Part shown: piece after piece, positions 1 through 8,827 of the stretch
Numbering within the stretch: the stretch's first letter is position 1
Layout of the letters: each line of letters starts with the position of its first letter
DNA from: an uncultured Pseudohongiella sp.
GTDB lineage: Bacteria > Pseudomonadota > Gammaproteobacteria > Pseudomonadales > Pseudohongiellaceae
NCBI GenBank assembly: GCA_951812715.1
Contig: OX638323.1
Location: 248,001 to 312,000, forward strand
DNA length: 64,000 nucleotides
Direction of reading: 5' to 3'
Translations under genes and position numbers: made by a program
The notes under the pieces: generated by a model
Databases searched by the model: none
Seen by the model: the letters and a program-made list of their open reading frames with translations, nothing else
What the model was told of the DNA's origin: nothing

Positions 1-168
1 CTCTTCCAGGGCCATTACCAATTCAACCGTGTCCAGCGAGTCAGCGCCCAGGTCCTCCACGAAGGAAGCCGAAGGCTTTACATCTTCCGCCTTGACGCCG
101 AGTTGATCGCAGACAATTTCCTTGACACGTTCGTCAATTCGCTTATCGCGTTCGTCAATATTAGCCAT
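1..168 (-). CDS. acpP: Acyl carrier protein AcpP (3' part cut by window edge)
   Basis: The first 56 residues of an acyl carrier protein are visible, reading [17 protein letters not shown] and onward. The gene leaves the window before its stop. Ser44 lies in the motif [10 protein letters not shown] and is the serine that carries 4'-phosphopantetheine in this family. The protein shuttles acyl chains in the cytoplasm during type II fatty acid synthesis. The ATG is preceded by AGGAG and AGGAA stretches. It lies downstream of fabG on the same strand, the usual order, but a terminator-like hairpin sits between them, so acpP probably also has its own promoter. Family identity is near certain; only the C-terminal third is unseen. 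Confidence 0.95.
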   Translation of the reverse strand, partial: MANIDERDKRIDERVKEIVCDQLGVKAEDVKPSASFVEDLGADSLDTVELVMALEE

Positions 169-305
169 ATCTGTTCCTAGCTCCTGATACCATCAATCAA
201 ACAGCGGTAATTCTGGTCTTCCCTGAACCGGGCGGCACTCAATCCACCGTGCTGTGCAGAGCGCCAAGTTTACCCTTATTTACCATTGATGTAATGTGCA
301 AATGC

Positions 306-325
306 AAAAAAAGCCCTCTCCGGGC
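306..325 (-). terminator. Intrinsic terminator after fabG
   Basis: On the minus strand a short GC stem (GCCC, loop GGAGA, GGGC) is followed at once by seven T residues, 29 nt past the fabG stop codon. The stem is only 4 bp but the U-tract is strong. It would end or attenuate transcription between fabG and acpP. Confidence 0.65.
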
Positions 326-354
326 ATCTTCGGGATGGTACCGCCGCCTGGGGA

Positions 355-1101
355 TCAGGCCAGATACATCCCCCCATTAACATGCACGGTTTCACCCGTG
401 ATGTATGCGCCGCCGCTGGAAACGAGGAATCGCACCACGGCGGCGACTTCTTCCGCGCGGCCGAGCCGCCGCAGAGGAATCTGGTTCAACATGCCTTGTA
501 CTTGCGTCTCGGGCAGGTTGCTGGTCATGTCGGTTTCGATAAAGCCCGGCGCGACAGCGTTCACGGTTATGCCACGGGAGCCGATCTCCCGGGCCAGAGA
601 GCGGGTGAATCCCTCGATACCGGCTTTGGAAGCGCAATAATTGCTTTGGCCGGGATTGCCGCTCGAACCTACCACCGAGCTGATATTGACAATGCGACCC
701 CAGCGCGCTCGCGTCATGGGTTTCAGGCAGGCTCTGGTAACCCGGAACATGGAATTGAGATTGGTATTGATTACTTCGTTCCATTCTTCTTCTTTCATAC
801 GCAGCAACAGGTTGTCGCGGGTTATGCCGGCATTGTTGACCAGTACCGCCGGCGCGCCAATTCCCGCTTGCAATGACTGCATGAGGTCGCCTACGGATTC
901 GCTCGCGCTGACATCGAGCCTGAATCCATCGCCCGAAATCTCTTGTTCCGCGAAGTAGCGGGCAATGCGCTCGGACCCGGCATCCGTGGTAGCGGTGCCG
1001 GCCACGGTAAACCCTTGCCGGCCGAGTTCAAGAGCAATGGCCTTGCCGATGCCCCTGCTCGCTCCGGTTACCAATGCCACTTTACCTTTTGGGTCCAGCA
1101 T
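355..1101 (-). CDS. fabG: 3-oxoacyl-[acyl-carrier-protein] reductase FabG
   Basis: A 248-residue short-chain dehydrogenase that reduces 3-oxoacyl-ACP with NADPH in the elongation cycle of fatty acid synthesis (cytoplasm). Visible features are the nucleotide-binding TGASRGIG near residue 12, NNAG at 89-92, Asn114, and the catalytic Ser142, Tyr155 and Lys159 in the SNYCASKAG block. The C-terminus (TGETVHVNGGMYLA) is typical of FabG. The start MLDPKGKVALVTG was chosen over an upstream in-frame start because it matches the family N-terminus and has GAGG four bases upstream. It sits between fabD and acpP on the same strand, as in many gammaproteobacteria. Confidence 0.97.
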   Translation of the reverse strand: MLDPKGKVALVTGASRGIGKAIALELGRQGFTVAGTATTDAGSERIARYFAEQEISGDGFRLDVSASESVGDLMQSLQAGIGAPAVLVNNAGITRDNLLLRMKEEEWNEVINTNLNSMFRVTRACLKPMTRARWGRIVNISSVVGSSGNPGQSNYCASKAGIEGFTRSLAREIGSRGITVNAVAPGFIETDMTSNLPETQVQGMLNQIPLRRLGRAEEVAAVVRFLVSSGGAYITGETVHVNGGMYLA

Positions 1102-1240
1102 GAATCCTCGATCTCTCCGCGCCGGTGGACACACCGGTATTCCGCCTTAATCCCGCATGCAGCTTCGATTCTCCACCCGGATTCGGGTTAGCGCACGGTG
1201 AATACAGCGCCCTAGCAAACGCGGAAGTATACCCGATTTG

Positions 1241-2182
1241 TCATGCCAATTCGGAAATCGCCTGGGCAAGGCTTTCCGGGCTGTCACAGTTCCAGGTCGC
1301 GAGCCGCGGAGAAATGCGCTTGATCAGGCCGCTCAGCACTTTGCCGGGGCCGCATTCGAGTATCCGGCCGATGCCCTTTCCGCTCATGAATTCAATGCAA
1401 TCGATCCAGCGCACGGGGTGACAAAGTTGCGCTACCAGGTTTTCCCTGATTTCGTCCGGGTCGCGACTCGCCCGGCCGCTGAAATTCTGCACGATCGGAA
1501 TCGCGGCCGGGCGGAAATCCAGTAAGGCCAACTCCTGCTCGAGTTTTAGCCGCGCCGGTTCCATCATCATGCAATGAGAAGGCGCCGACATCTTCAGCGG
1601 CAAGGCTCTTCTTGCTCCCGCCGCCAGACAAAATTTCATGGCGCGCGTTACCGCCGCCGCATCGCCGGCAATGACCGTCTGGCCCGGCGAATTGTAGTTG
1701 GCCGCGGATACGGCGCCCTCCCCCGCTGCTTCCGCTTCGGCGCAGGCACGCTCGAGCGCCGCGCTGTCTAGGCCAATGATCGCGGCGATGCCGCCGACGC
1801 CCTTGGGAACTGCATTCTGCATGAATAGCCCCCGCTTGTGCACCGTGCCGATGGCGGCGCCAAATTCGAGCACTCCGGCTGCTACCAGAGCGGAATACTC
1901 GCCGAGACTGTGGCCGGCCAGCATTGCCGGTTTGGCCCCGCCCTGGCGCTGCCACATGCGCCAGAGCGCGATTCCGGCCGCAAGCAGCGCCGGCTGGGTA
2001 ATATGAGTCTGATCGAGCAGCCGCTCCCGGTCATGCTGGGCTATGTCCCAGAGATCCTGTCCGATGACCTCGGATGCTTCGGCAAATGTTTGCTCGATTA
2101 CTTTGCCGGCGCCGGCCAGCGCGGCCAGCATGCCTGCCTTTTGTGATCCCTGTCCGGGAAATACGACTGCGAAATCTTGCAT
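1241..2182 (-). CDS. fabD: Malonyl-CoA:ACP transacylase FabD
   Basis: A 313-residue malonyltransferase that loads malonate from CoA onto ACP. The N-terminal FPGQGSQKAGM motif, the nucleophile Ser92 in GHSLGEYSA and His203 in APSHCMMM form the expected acyltransferase active site. Its length matches the family (about 310). It lies 46 nt downstream of plsX. In the usual cluster fabH separates plsX and fabD; here nothing fits in that gap. It is probably cotranscribed with rpmF, plsX and fabG. Confidence 0.97.
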   Translation of the reverse strand: MQDFAVVFPGQGSQKAGMLAALAGAGKVIEQTFAEASEVIGQDLWDIAQHDRERLLDQTHITQPALLAAGIALWRMWQRQGGAKPAMLAGHSLGEYSALVAAGVLEFGAAIGTVHKRGLFMQNAVPKGVGGIAAIIGLDSAALERACAEAEAAGEGAVSAANYNSPGQTVIAGDAAAVTRAMKFCLAAGARRALPLKMSAPSHCMMMEPARLKLEQELALLDFRPAAIPIVQNFSGRASRDPDEIRENLVAQLCHPVRWIDCIEFMSGKGIGRILECGPGKVLSGLIKRISPRLATWNCDSPESLAQAISELA

Positions 2183-2228
2183 GAAAGTAACGTTAGTCCG
2201 TGGACAAAATTGCCGAATCGGCTGCCGC

Positions 2229-3248
2229 TCAGGCGGTAGCCATGATGGTTTCTACCTTGTTGGCGATCAAACGCGGAACCTGATGGTCGATTTCGCCGGC
2301 CGCCTCGAGAATCGCATGGCAGAAGCCGAGCACCGAGGCGTTGCCGTGGCTTTTGACGATGTTTCCTTGCAATCCGAGCAGACAGGCGCCATTGAATCGC
2401 TCCGGGTTGATCCGCATGGTAAGCGTATTGATGATTGATGCGGAAAATACTCTGGAGAGCCGATTGATCAGGGAAGGCGCGGCCTCATGATGGATCACAT
2501 TGCGGATCACGTTGGCGACGCCTTCCGACGCCTTGATGGTGACATTGCCAACGAATCCGTCGCAGACCACGACTTCAGCCAGACCGCGGTACAGTTCGTT
2601 TGCTTCAACGAAACCTACATAATCGATTACAGGACATTTGCCGAGCTTCTCGGCAGCCTCCCGCACCGCTTCGGTTCCCTTGTAGTGCTCGGCGCCGATA
2701 TTCAGCAGGCCAACCCTGGCGGGTGATCGATTGAGGCTTTCCGCAAGCACCGATCCCATGACCGCGAACTCAAACAGGTGCTGCGCATTACATTCCGGAT
2801 TAGCGCCTACATCAAGCAGAAAGCTATGTTTCGCCGCGCCGGGAATGGAGGCCACCATTGCCGGCTTGTGAATGCCCGGAATGGTTTTCAGCAAATGCCG
2901 TCCAATCATCAGCAAAGCTCCGGAATTGCCCGCGCTGACCATGGCCTGGGCATCGCCGCTTTTTACCATGTCCGCGGCCAGGAACATCGAGCTTTCCCTG
3001 GCGGAGCGGAGAACTGTTCCCGGCCGATCTTCGTCGGCGATCTCAAGGTCGGTATGCAAGACGCGCAATTTGTTGCGCTTCGCGGCGGGAATTCGCGACA
3101 GCAACGGCTCAATGCGTTCGCTGTCGCCTACCAGCACGAGTTCAAGATCGTTGCGCCGGGCCAGAATCCGGGCCGCGGCGGGGACCGTAACTTCCACCCC
3201 CCGATCGCCGCCCATAGCATCTATGGCTATGCGTCGCGAAGAACTCAA
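2229..3248 (-). CDS. plsX: Phosphate acyltransferase PlsX
   Basis: A 339-residue PlsX, which converts acyl-ACP to acyl-phosphate for phosphatidic acid synthesis at the inner membrane. The signature [11 protein letters not shown] occurs at the N-terminus, with the conserved [10 protein letters not shown] and DVGANPEC blocks further on. The predicted start is TTG, whose bases overlap the rpmF stop codon (the two genes share 4 nt), which suggests translational coupling. The next in-frame ATG would fall inside the conserved DAMGGD motif and is therefore too late. It is followed directly by fabD. Confidence 0.95.
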   Translation of the reverse strand: MSSSRRIAIDAMGGDRGVEVTVPAAARILARRNDLELVLVGDSERIEPLLSRIPAAKRNKLRVLHTDLEIADEDRPGTVLRSARESSMFLAADMVKSGDAQAMVSAGNSGALLMIGRHLLKTIPGIHKPAMVASIPGAAKHSFLLDVGANPECNAQHLFEFAVMGSVLAESLNRSPARVGLLNIGAEHYKGTEAVREAAEKLGKCPVIDYVGFVEANELYRGLAEVVVCDGFVGNVTIKASEGVANVIRNVIHHEAAPSLINRLSRVFSASIINTLTMRINPERFNGACLLGLQGNIVKSHGNASVLGFCHAILEAAGEIDHQVPRLIANKVETIMATA

Positions 3249-3424
3249 TCTTGTTCGGTCTCGACTACTTTACGGCCTTTGTAGAAGCCGTCCGTAGTGA
3301 CATGGTGTCTGCGGTGAATTTCACCAGAAACCTGATCGGTCGACAAAGCCGGGCTGCGCAGCGAATCGTGCGTGCGGCGCTTGTTGCGCTTGGATCGGGA
3401 TACCTTGTTTTGCTGGACGGCCAT
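3245..3424 (-). CDS. rpmF: 50S ribosomal protein L32
   Basis: A 59-residue basic protein starting [17 protein letters not shown], the hallmark of bacterial L32. The body and ending ([20 protein letters not shown]) also fit the family. It has an AGGAG ribosome-binding site before the ATG. L32 is a component of the large ribosomal subunit. It is first in a unit with plsX, fabD and fabG, driven by the promoter at 3505-3533. The DUF177 gene yceD, which normally precedes rpmF, is absent. Confidence 0.96.
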   Translation of the reverse strand: MAVQQNKVSRSKRNKRRTHDSLRSPALSTDQVSGEIHRRHHVTTDGFYKGRKVVETEQD

Positions 3425-3504
3425 GATTGCTCCTGATTATCGCCAGTTTCGAACGCGGCTTGAGTTTTATTGAATTCTTGCCGGCACGGATTCTCAGGCG
3501 CGCA

Positions 3505-3533
3505 ATAATAGGGGGCGAGATGCGCCCTGTCAA
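3505..3533 (-). promoter_or_regulatory. Sigma-70 promoter of rpmF-plsX-fabD-fabG
   Basis: On the minus strand a perfect TTGACA (-35) is followed after exactly 17 nt by TATTAT (-10). Transcription would start near 3498, leaving a leader of about 75 nt before the rpmF ATG. It lies just past the rluC stop codon and is one of the best promoter matches in the window. Confidence 0.75.
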
Positions 3534-3545
3534 AACCTGGCGCGA

Positions 3546-4511
3546 TTACTGGTTAATCCGGCCCGCCACGGGCCCGGATTCGCGCAATGCCGCCAGCAAG
3601 CCGGAGAAAAAGCGGTCGTCAGGCGCTTCGAAGCGCAATATCTCGGCATTCGGGGCGGGTCGGAATGCGATTCGCCAGGCGTGCAAGGCCAGGTACTTGT
3701 GCTGGATGAATGGGGAATTTCCGCCATTTTGACCGTATTTGGAATCGCCGATGACGGCATGTCCGGCAGTTTGGCAATGAACGCGAATCTGGTGTGTGCG
3801 TCCGGTTTCGAGCGTTACCTCGAGCAGGCTTGCGCCTGGCAGGCGTTCACGCACACTGAACCAGGTTCTGGCGCGCTTGCCGTCAGCGTCCGCGCGCACG
3901 ATTCGTTCGCCGGAGCTGAGTTGGTTTTTGCGCAATGGCGCGTCAATCATGTCCAGTTCTTCCGGCCAGGCGCCGTGCACCAGGGCGAGGTATTTCTTCT
4001 CTACCGCGCCCTTGCGCAGTTCGGCTTGCATATGACGCAAAAAAGCCACCTGCTTGGCGATTACCAGACATCCCGAGGTATCTTTGTCGAGCCGATGCGC
4101 CAACTCCGCTTCCATCCACTCGGAACGGGTCTGCCGCAGCGCTTCTATCAATCCAAGCGCTACTCCGCTGCCGCCATGCACAGACATGCCGGGAGGCTTG
4201 TTCAATACCAGCAGGTCCTCGTTCTCGAACAGCACCCTGTCCTGTAGCCGTAGTTTCAACTTTTCGGCAGGCGCTCCGGCGGGCGTGGCCCGGCGACCGG
4301 CATATGGCGGAACCCGAACCTGATCACCCTGAGAAAGACGGGTCTCCGGCTTGCAGCGGCCGCGATTTACTCTTACCTCTCCGCGGCGAATAAGCCGGTA
4401 GATCCGGGATCTGGGCAGACCTTTCAGTTCCCGCAGCAGAAAGTTGTCCAGGCGTTGTCCGTCCTGGCGTTCCGGCACGGGCAGAAACCGCACTTTGTCT
4501 GATTCGTTCAT
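3546..4511 (-). CDS. rluC: 23S rRNA pseudouridine synthase RluC
   Basis: A 321-residue RluA-family pseudouridine synthase. It has an N-terminal S4-like RNA-binding region (QRLDNFLLRELKGLPRSRIYRLIRRGEVRVN) and the catalytic motif HRLDKDTSGCL, whose Asp attacks the target uridine. The C-terminal GRTHQIRVH block is also conserved. RluC modifies three uridines in 23S rRNA in E. coli. The choice of RluC rather than another RluA member rests on the S4-region sequence and on its position next to rpmF, plsX and fab genes, the standard context. It is divergent from argS. Confidence 0.93.
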   Translation of the reverse strand: MNESDKVRFLPVPERQDGQRLDNFLLRELKGLPRSRIYRLIRRGEVRVNRGRCKPETRLSQGDQVRVPPYAGRRATPAGAPAEKLKLRLQDRVLFENEDLLVLNKPPGMSVHGGSGVALGLIEALRQTRSEWMEAELAHRLDKDTSGCLVIAKQVAFLRHMQAELRKGAVEKKYLALVHGAWPEELDMIDAPLRKNQLSSGERIVRADADGKRARTWFSVRERLPGASLLEVTLETGRTHQIRVHCQTAGHAVIGDSKYGQNGGNSPFIQHKYLALHAWRIAFRPAPNAEILRFEAPDDRFFSGLLAALRESGPVAGRINQ

Positions 4512-4786
4512 GATCGCCGTGGCAGTCGGGGCGGGAGCGGCAATTCTACCGCAACTCGGCCGACGACCTCGCTGAATCGGGCACGCGCGCTAGTGTGCAA
4601 CCGAATCGCCCGGACGCCCAGGAAAGTGAATGTGCGTAATCACTTTGGTGGCGCAAGCTATGGAATTTAAATACAAACAGTTTTTGCATGCCTGTATTGC
4701 CATTTTGAATGGCTGCAGGGAAGGAATTGTTCAGGGAGAACTTGTACAATCCCCGCTCCGCGAAAACCGCCCGAGTCCGTCCGTTC

Positions 4787-6520
4787 ATGGAAAATCTCAA
4801 GGATCAGTTATCCCGCCTTGTCGGCGCGGCGTTGCGCGATGCAACCGGCATCGCGGACAGCGATCCGAACGTAATAACGGCGTCGCGACCGGAGTTCGGC
4901 GATTATCAAGCCAACGGCGTCATGGCGGCGGCAGGCCGTAGTGGGCGCGGGCCGCGTGAGCTCGCCGAGGCCGTAGTTGGCAGTCTGCGGGACGATGCCG
5001 GTCTCATCGCATCCGCGGAAGTCGCCGGCCCCGGATTTATCAATCTGAGGCTGAACGACCAGGCGTTGATGGAGCGTGGCAACGGCATCCTGGGCGACCC
5101 GCGAATGCTGATACCACCCGCCGGCAAGCCGCGGAAAATCGTTGTCGATCATTCGTCGCCGAATCTCGCCAAGGAAATGCATGTCGGTCATCTGCGCGGC
5201 ACCGTCATCGGAGATTGCCTGTCCCTGGTGCTGGAGCGGCTGGGACACGAGGTAATCCGGCAGAACCATGTCGGCGATTGGGGCACCCAGTTCGGCATGC
5301 TGATCGCCCATATGCGTGAGATCGGCGAAGACTCGGACCTGCTGCGGACGGAGCTGGAGGATCTTGAATCCTTCTACCAGGCGGCGAAGAAAAAGTTCGA
5401 CGCTGATCCGGCGTTCGCGGACCGAGCGCGTCTGAGCGTGGTAAAGCTGCAAGGCGGCCACCCGGACTACCTTGCCGCCTGGCGGATTTTTATCGATGAG
5501 TCGCTGCGACACTGCCAGGATATTTATGCGCGGCTGGGCGTTGGCTTGAAGCTTGCCGATCTGGATGCGGAAAGCCGTTACAACGACGATCTTGAAGGTA
5601 TTGTCCGGCAACTGGAAGAGCAAGGGCTGTTGCGGGAGTCGCAAGGCGCCCGTTGCGTGTTCCTGCCGCGGTTCAAAGGCAAGGAAGGAGAACCCCTGCC
5701 GGTTATCGTGCAAAAGTCCGATGGCGGCTATCTCTATTCCACCACCGATCTGGCGGCGGTGAAACTCCGCTCGCACGATTTAGCGGCAGATCGTTCGCTG
5801 TACGTGGTGGACGCGCGGCAGTCGCTGCATTTTCAGCAAGTTTTCGCGGTGGCGCGCGCGGCGGGGATGGCTGCGAATATGTCTCTCGAACACATCGCCT
5901 ATGGCACTATCATGGGTAGTGACGGCAGACCGTACCGGACGCGTTCGGGCGATGCGGTGAAACTTGCCGATTTGCTCGATGAGGCGGTAAGCCGGGCTTT
6001 TGAACTCGTTTCCGTGAAGAATCCCGAACTTGATGAGTCGGAGCGCCGGCGGATCGCGGATACAGTCGGCATCGCGGCTGTAAAGTACGCCGATCTGAGC
6101 AAGAATCGGATGAGCGACTACGTTTTCGACTGGTCGACCATGCTGTCGTTCGAAGGCAACACCGCTCCCTACCTGCTCTACGCCTGTACGCGGATCAAAA
6201 GCGTGTTGCGAAAGCTGCCGAACGAATCCGGAGCAGGCAAGATCAAGACACTGGTTTTGGCCGAAGAACGCGCATTGTTGCTGAAGATCCTGCAGTTGCC
6301 CGAAGTCGTCGCGCTGGTCGCTCGAGAATGTTATCCAAACCTGCTATGCAACTATTTGTACGAGCTTTCCGGCGCCTTCATGCGATTCTATGAATCTTGT
6401 CCGATTTTGAAAGCCGAAGCGGAAACCAGGGATTCCCGCCTTGGCCTGACGTTGCTGGCGGAGCAGGCGCTGGAACAGGGTCTGGGCCTGCTCGGCATCC
6501 GGACCCTGGAGCGCATGTAG
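4787..6520 (+). CDS. argS: Arginyl-tRNA synthetase
   Basis: A 577-residue class I aminoacyl-tRNA synthetase that charges tRNA-Arg. Visible features are the N-terminal Add-1 domain, the HIGH signature as HVGH in SPNLAKEMHVGHLRGT, the catalytic Rossmann fold, and the C-terminal DALR anticodon-binding region (NTAPYLLYACTRIKS onward). ArgRS commonly lacks a canonical KMSKS; here the loop reads GSDGRPYRTRSGDAVKL. The start MENLKDQLSRLV was chosen because it matches the family N-terminus and length; an upstream ATG would add 26 atypical residues. The Shine-Dalgarno is weak. A TACAAT -10 element lies at 4745-4750 without a clear -35. The 3' end converges on htpG 6 nt away. Confidence 0.96.
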   Translation: MENLKDQLSRLVGAALRDATGIADSDPNVITASRPEFGDYQANGVMAAAGRSGRGPRELAEAVVGSLRDDAGLIASAEVAGPGFINLRLNDQALMERGNGILGDPRMLIPPAGKPRKIVVDHSSPNLAKEMHVGHLRGTVIGDCLSLVLERLGHEVIRQNHVGDWGTQFGMLIAHMREIGEDSDLLRTELEDLESFYQAAKKKFDADPAFADRARLSVVKLQGGHPDYLAAWRIFIDESLRHCQDIYARLGVGLKLADLDAESRYNDDLEGIVRQLEEQGLLRESQGARCVFLPRFKGKEGEPLPVIVQKSDGGYLYSTTDLAAVKLRSHDLAADRSLYVVDARQSLHFQQVFAVARAAGMAANMSLEHIAYGTIMGSDGRPYRTRSGDAVKLADLLDEAVSRAFELVSVKNPELDESERRRIADTVGIAAVKYADLSKNRMSDYVFDWSTMLSFEGNTAPYLLYACTRIKSVLRKLPNESGAGKIKTLVLAEERALLLKILQLPEVVALVARECYPNLLCNYLYELSGAFMRFYESCPILKAEAETRDSRLGLTLLAEQALEQGLGLLGIRTLERM

Positions 6521-6526
6521 AAAAAT

Positions 6527-8425
6527 TCAGCTCTTGGTCAGTTCGAGCAACAACTTGTTCAGTCGGTTGGAGAATTGCGCCGGATCAACCAACCCCTGGC
6601 CTTCGGCCAGGGCCGCCTGACCGAAAACTATCGTCACCAGATCGGTAAAGCGAATTTCGTCTTCTTCCTGCCCCAATCTTTGCAATAAGGCGTGGTCCGG
6701 ATTGATCTCGAAAATCGGCTTTGAATCCGGTACTTGCTGACCTGACGCTGCCATGATTCGCCGCATTTGCAAGCCCATGTCGTGTTCATCGACGATCAGA
6801 CAGGCGGGCGAATCGGTCAACCGGCGTGTCGCCCTCACCTCCTTTACCTGGTCGCCGAGACTCTCCTTGATGCGCTTGAGCAAATCAGCGTGTTCGTCGT
6901 CTTCGGCTTGTGGTTGCTCGTCATCCAGTTTGCCGAGGTCAAGTTTGCCGCGGGCGATATCCTGAAACGATTTGCCGTCGAATTCATGCAAGTGACCCAT
7001 TAGCCATTCATCGATGCGATCGTGCAGCAACAGCACCTCGATGCCTTCGCGGCGGAATATCTCAAGGTGCGGACTGTTGCGCGCCACTTTCAGATTGTCG
7101 CTGATCAGATAGTAAATCTTGTCCTGCCCTTCTTTCATGCGCGCGACATAGTCTTCCAATCCCTGATCTTGCTCATCGCCGCCGGATTCGGTGCTGTTGA
7201 ACAGTAACAGCGAAGCAATCTTCTCGCTGTTGGCATGATCTTCCGCCGGGCCTTCCTTCAAGGCTTGACCGAACTCTTTCCAGAAACCAGCATAGGCCTC
7301 CGCGTCCTTCTTTTTCAATCGGGCCATCAGGTCGAGAACGCGCTTGGTCAAGGCGTTGCGCACTTTTTCGACTTTCGGGTCTTTTTGCAGTATCTCCCTC
7401 GACACGTTCAATGAAAAATCATTCGAATCGAGCACGCCTTTGACGAAGCGCAGATATAGCGGCAGAAACTGCTCGGCCTCGTCCATGATAAAGACCCGCT
7501 GTACGTACAGTTTCAGTCCCCGAGCACCATCCCGGTTCCAGAGATCGTAGGGAGCGTGCCGGGGCAGGAACAGCAAGCTGGTGTATTCCAGCTTGCCTTC
7601 GACATGATTGTGGCTCCAATCGAGAGGGTCTTCGAAGTTGTGACCGATGTGCTTGTAAAACTCCTGGTACTCCTTCTTCTTGATGTCCCGGCGCGAGCGC
7701 GTCCATAGCGCCTTGCCTTCATTGACGGCTTCGAATTTTGATTCCGTCTCCTGATCCTTGTCGTCTTCACCGTATTTCTGTTCTTCCATCAATACGGGAA
7801 TCGAGATGTGATTGGCATATTTCTTGACGATCCCGCGCAGGCGGAAAGACTCCAGAAATTCCTTGGCGTCATCTCTCAAATGAAGAATGACGATGGTGCC
7901 GCGCTCTTTTTTCTCCGCGTCGGCGATGGAATATTCCGACTCGCCACTGGATTTCCAAAGCACGGCTTCACCTGGCTTGGCGCCTGCCTTGCGGGTGAGC
8001 ACCTCTACTTCCCTGGCGACGATAAACGAGGAATAAAAGCCGACGCCGAACTGACCGATCAATTGGGAATCCTTCTGCTGGTCTCCGGTCAGTAACTCAA
8101 GGAATTGGGCGGTGCCTGATCTGGCGATGGTGCCGAGGTTGCTGATGACTTCGTCGCGAGTCATGCCGATGCCGTTGTCGGCCAAGCTGATGGTGTTGTT
8201 GTCCGCATCGAGTTCGATGCGGACTTTCAGCTCCGGATCTTGTTCCAGCAATTCCGGTTGTGACAGCGCGGCAAAACGTAACTTGTCCGCCGCGTCCGAC
8301 GCATTGGAGATTAATTCCCGCAAGAATACCTCCTTATTGCTGTACAAGGAGTGGATCATCAGTTGCAGAAGTTGTTTGGCTTCGGTTTCGAAGCCCCGAG
8401 TTTCGGTACTGGCTGTCTCGGCCAT
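6527..8425 (-). CDS. htpG: Molecular chaperone HtpG (Hsp90)
   Basis: A 632-residue bacterial Hsp90, an ATP-driven cytosolic chaperone of the heat-shock response. The GHKL ATPase domain shows [18 protein letters not shown] and [11 protein letters not shown]. The middle domain and the dimerisation domain follow, at the normal family length. The start [18 protein letters not shown] has GGGAG upstream; an upstream in-frame start adds 36 unlikely residues. It is controlled by a strong sigma-32-type promoter (8479-8506), and its leader begins with a perfect 18-nt palindrome. A degenerate copy of its residues 112-166 region lies at 9668-9838, a relic of a tandem duplication. Confidence 0.97.
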   Translation of the reverse strand: MAETASTETRGFETEAKQLLQLMIHSLYSNKEVFLRELISNASDAADKLRFAALSQPELLEQDPELKVRIELDADNNTISLADNGIGMTRDEVISNLGTIARSGTAQFLELLTGDQQKDSQLIGQFGVGFYSSFIVAREVEVLTRKAGAKPGEAVLWKSSGESEYSIADAEKKERGTIVILHLRDDAKEFLESFRLRGIVKKYANHISIPVLMEEQKYGEDDKDQETESKFEAVNEGKALWTRSRRDIKKKEYQEFYKHIGHNFEDPLDWSHNHVEGKLEYTSLLFLPRHAPYDLWNRDGARGLKLYVQRVFIMDEAEQFLPLYLRFVKGVLDSNDFSLNVSREILQKDPKVEKVRNALTKRVLDLMARLKKKDAEAYAGFWKEFGQALKEGPAEDHANSEKIASLLLFNSTESGGDEQDQGLEDYVARMKEGQDKIYYLISDNLKVARNSPHLEIFRREGIEVLLLHDRIDEWLMGHLHEFDGKSFQDIARGKLDLGKLDDEQPQAEDDEHADLLKRIKESLGDQVKEVRATRRLTDSPACLIVDEHDMGLQMRRIMAASGQQVPDSKPIFEINPDHALLQRLGQEEDEIRFTDLVTIVFGQAALAEGQGLVDPAQFSNRLNKLLLELTKS

Positions 8426-8453
8426 TCTTTTCTCCCAGGCACAAAAAAAGACT

Positions 8454-8471
8454 AACCGCGAATTCGCGGTT
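8454..8471 (-). promoter_or_regulatory. 5'-leader hairpin of htpG followed by a U-tract
   Basis: A perfect 18-nt palindrome (7-bp arms around AATT) is followed on the minus strand, four bases later, by TTTTTTT. The likely start point of the sigma-32-type promoter falls at about 8472, so the htpG mRNA would begin with this hairpin. It could protect the 5' end, act as a thermosensor or attenuator, or terminate readthrough from the TonB operon upstream. The structure is seen; the role is inferred. Confidence 0.5.
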
Positions 8472-8478
8472 GGGTTGT

Positions 8479-8506
8479 GAATGGGGGTTTTGGCCGGAAT
8501 TTCAAG
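8479..8506 (-). promoter_or_regulatory. Sigma-32 type heat-shock promoter of htpG
   Basis: On the minus strand CTTGAA is followed after 14 nt by CCCCATTC. This closely matches the RpoH consensus (CTTGAA, 13-15 nt, CCCCATnT). It lies upstream of a known heat-shock gene, which strengthens the call. The leader to the ATG would be about 47 nt. Confidence 0.8.
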
Positions 8507-8603
8507 CTTCCTGGGTGCAGGACGGTCGCTCAAGCCGATCGAAAGCGCAGCTTTCGAAGACCTGAACGGCGCGGAACCGTATTCCGCGACTGGGCCGGAT
8601 TCG

Positions 8604-8794
8604 TCAATCGATCAGGGAAGGACAGGTTTGGTAGAAGTCGAATTGTCCATGTTGGGCGCCAAATATGATGAAGCGCTCGGGCCCGCCATCAAGGCCGCGG
8701 GTCGTCTCCCGCCAGTACCGCTGGTTCGGGCTGAAGCGGCATCGACACGAATTCGGGCAGCAAGGCTGGAAAATAATCCGAAAATTCTCTTCAT
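8604..8794 (-). pseudogene. Remnant of a duplicated TPR gene with an internal inversion
   Basis: Only about 190 bp survive of a second copy of the TPR gene at 9905-11266. The right end preserves the start (MKRIFGLF against MNRIYGLFPALLAG) and the region just after it. The left end preserves the stop region ([12 protein letters not shown] against IDFYESYPSLID). The middle piece, about 8638-8700, matches the TPR segment SMLGAEYEEALGPAIKAA but lies in the opposite orientation, so it reads on the plus strand as SMLGAKYDEALGPAIKAA. The frame is therefore destroyed. Flanking sequence from about 8527 also matches the 3' flank of the intact gene (9836-9904). Confidence 0.85.
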
Positions 8795-8827
8795 AACGCC
8801 AGTTCCCGCTACTTCCGGGCTGCTGGT

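Noticed and set aside
4808..5776. 322-codon minus-strand open frame opposite argS
   Set aside because: It lies entirely within argS, whose motifs are clear; no family features and it is explained by codon bias on the coding strand.
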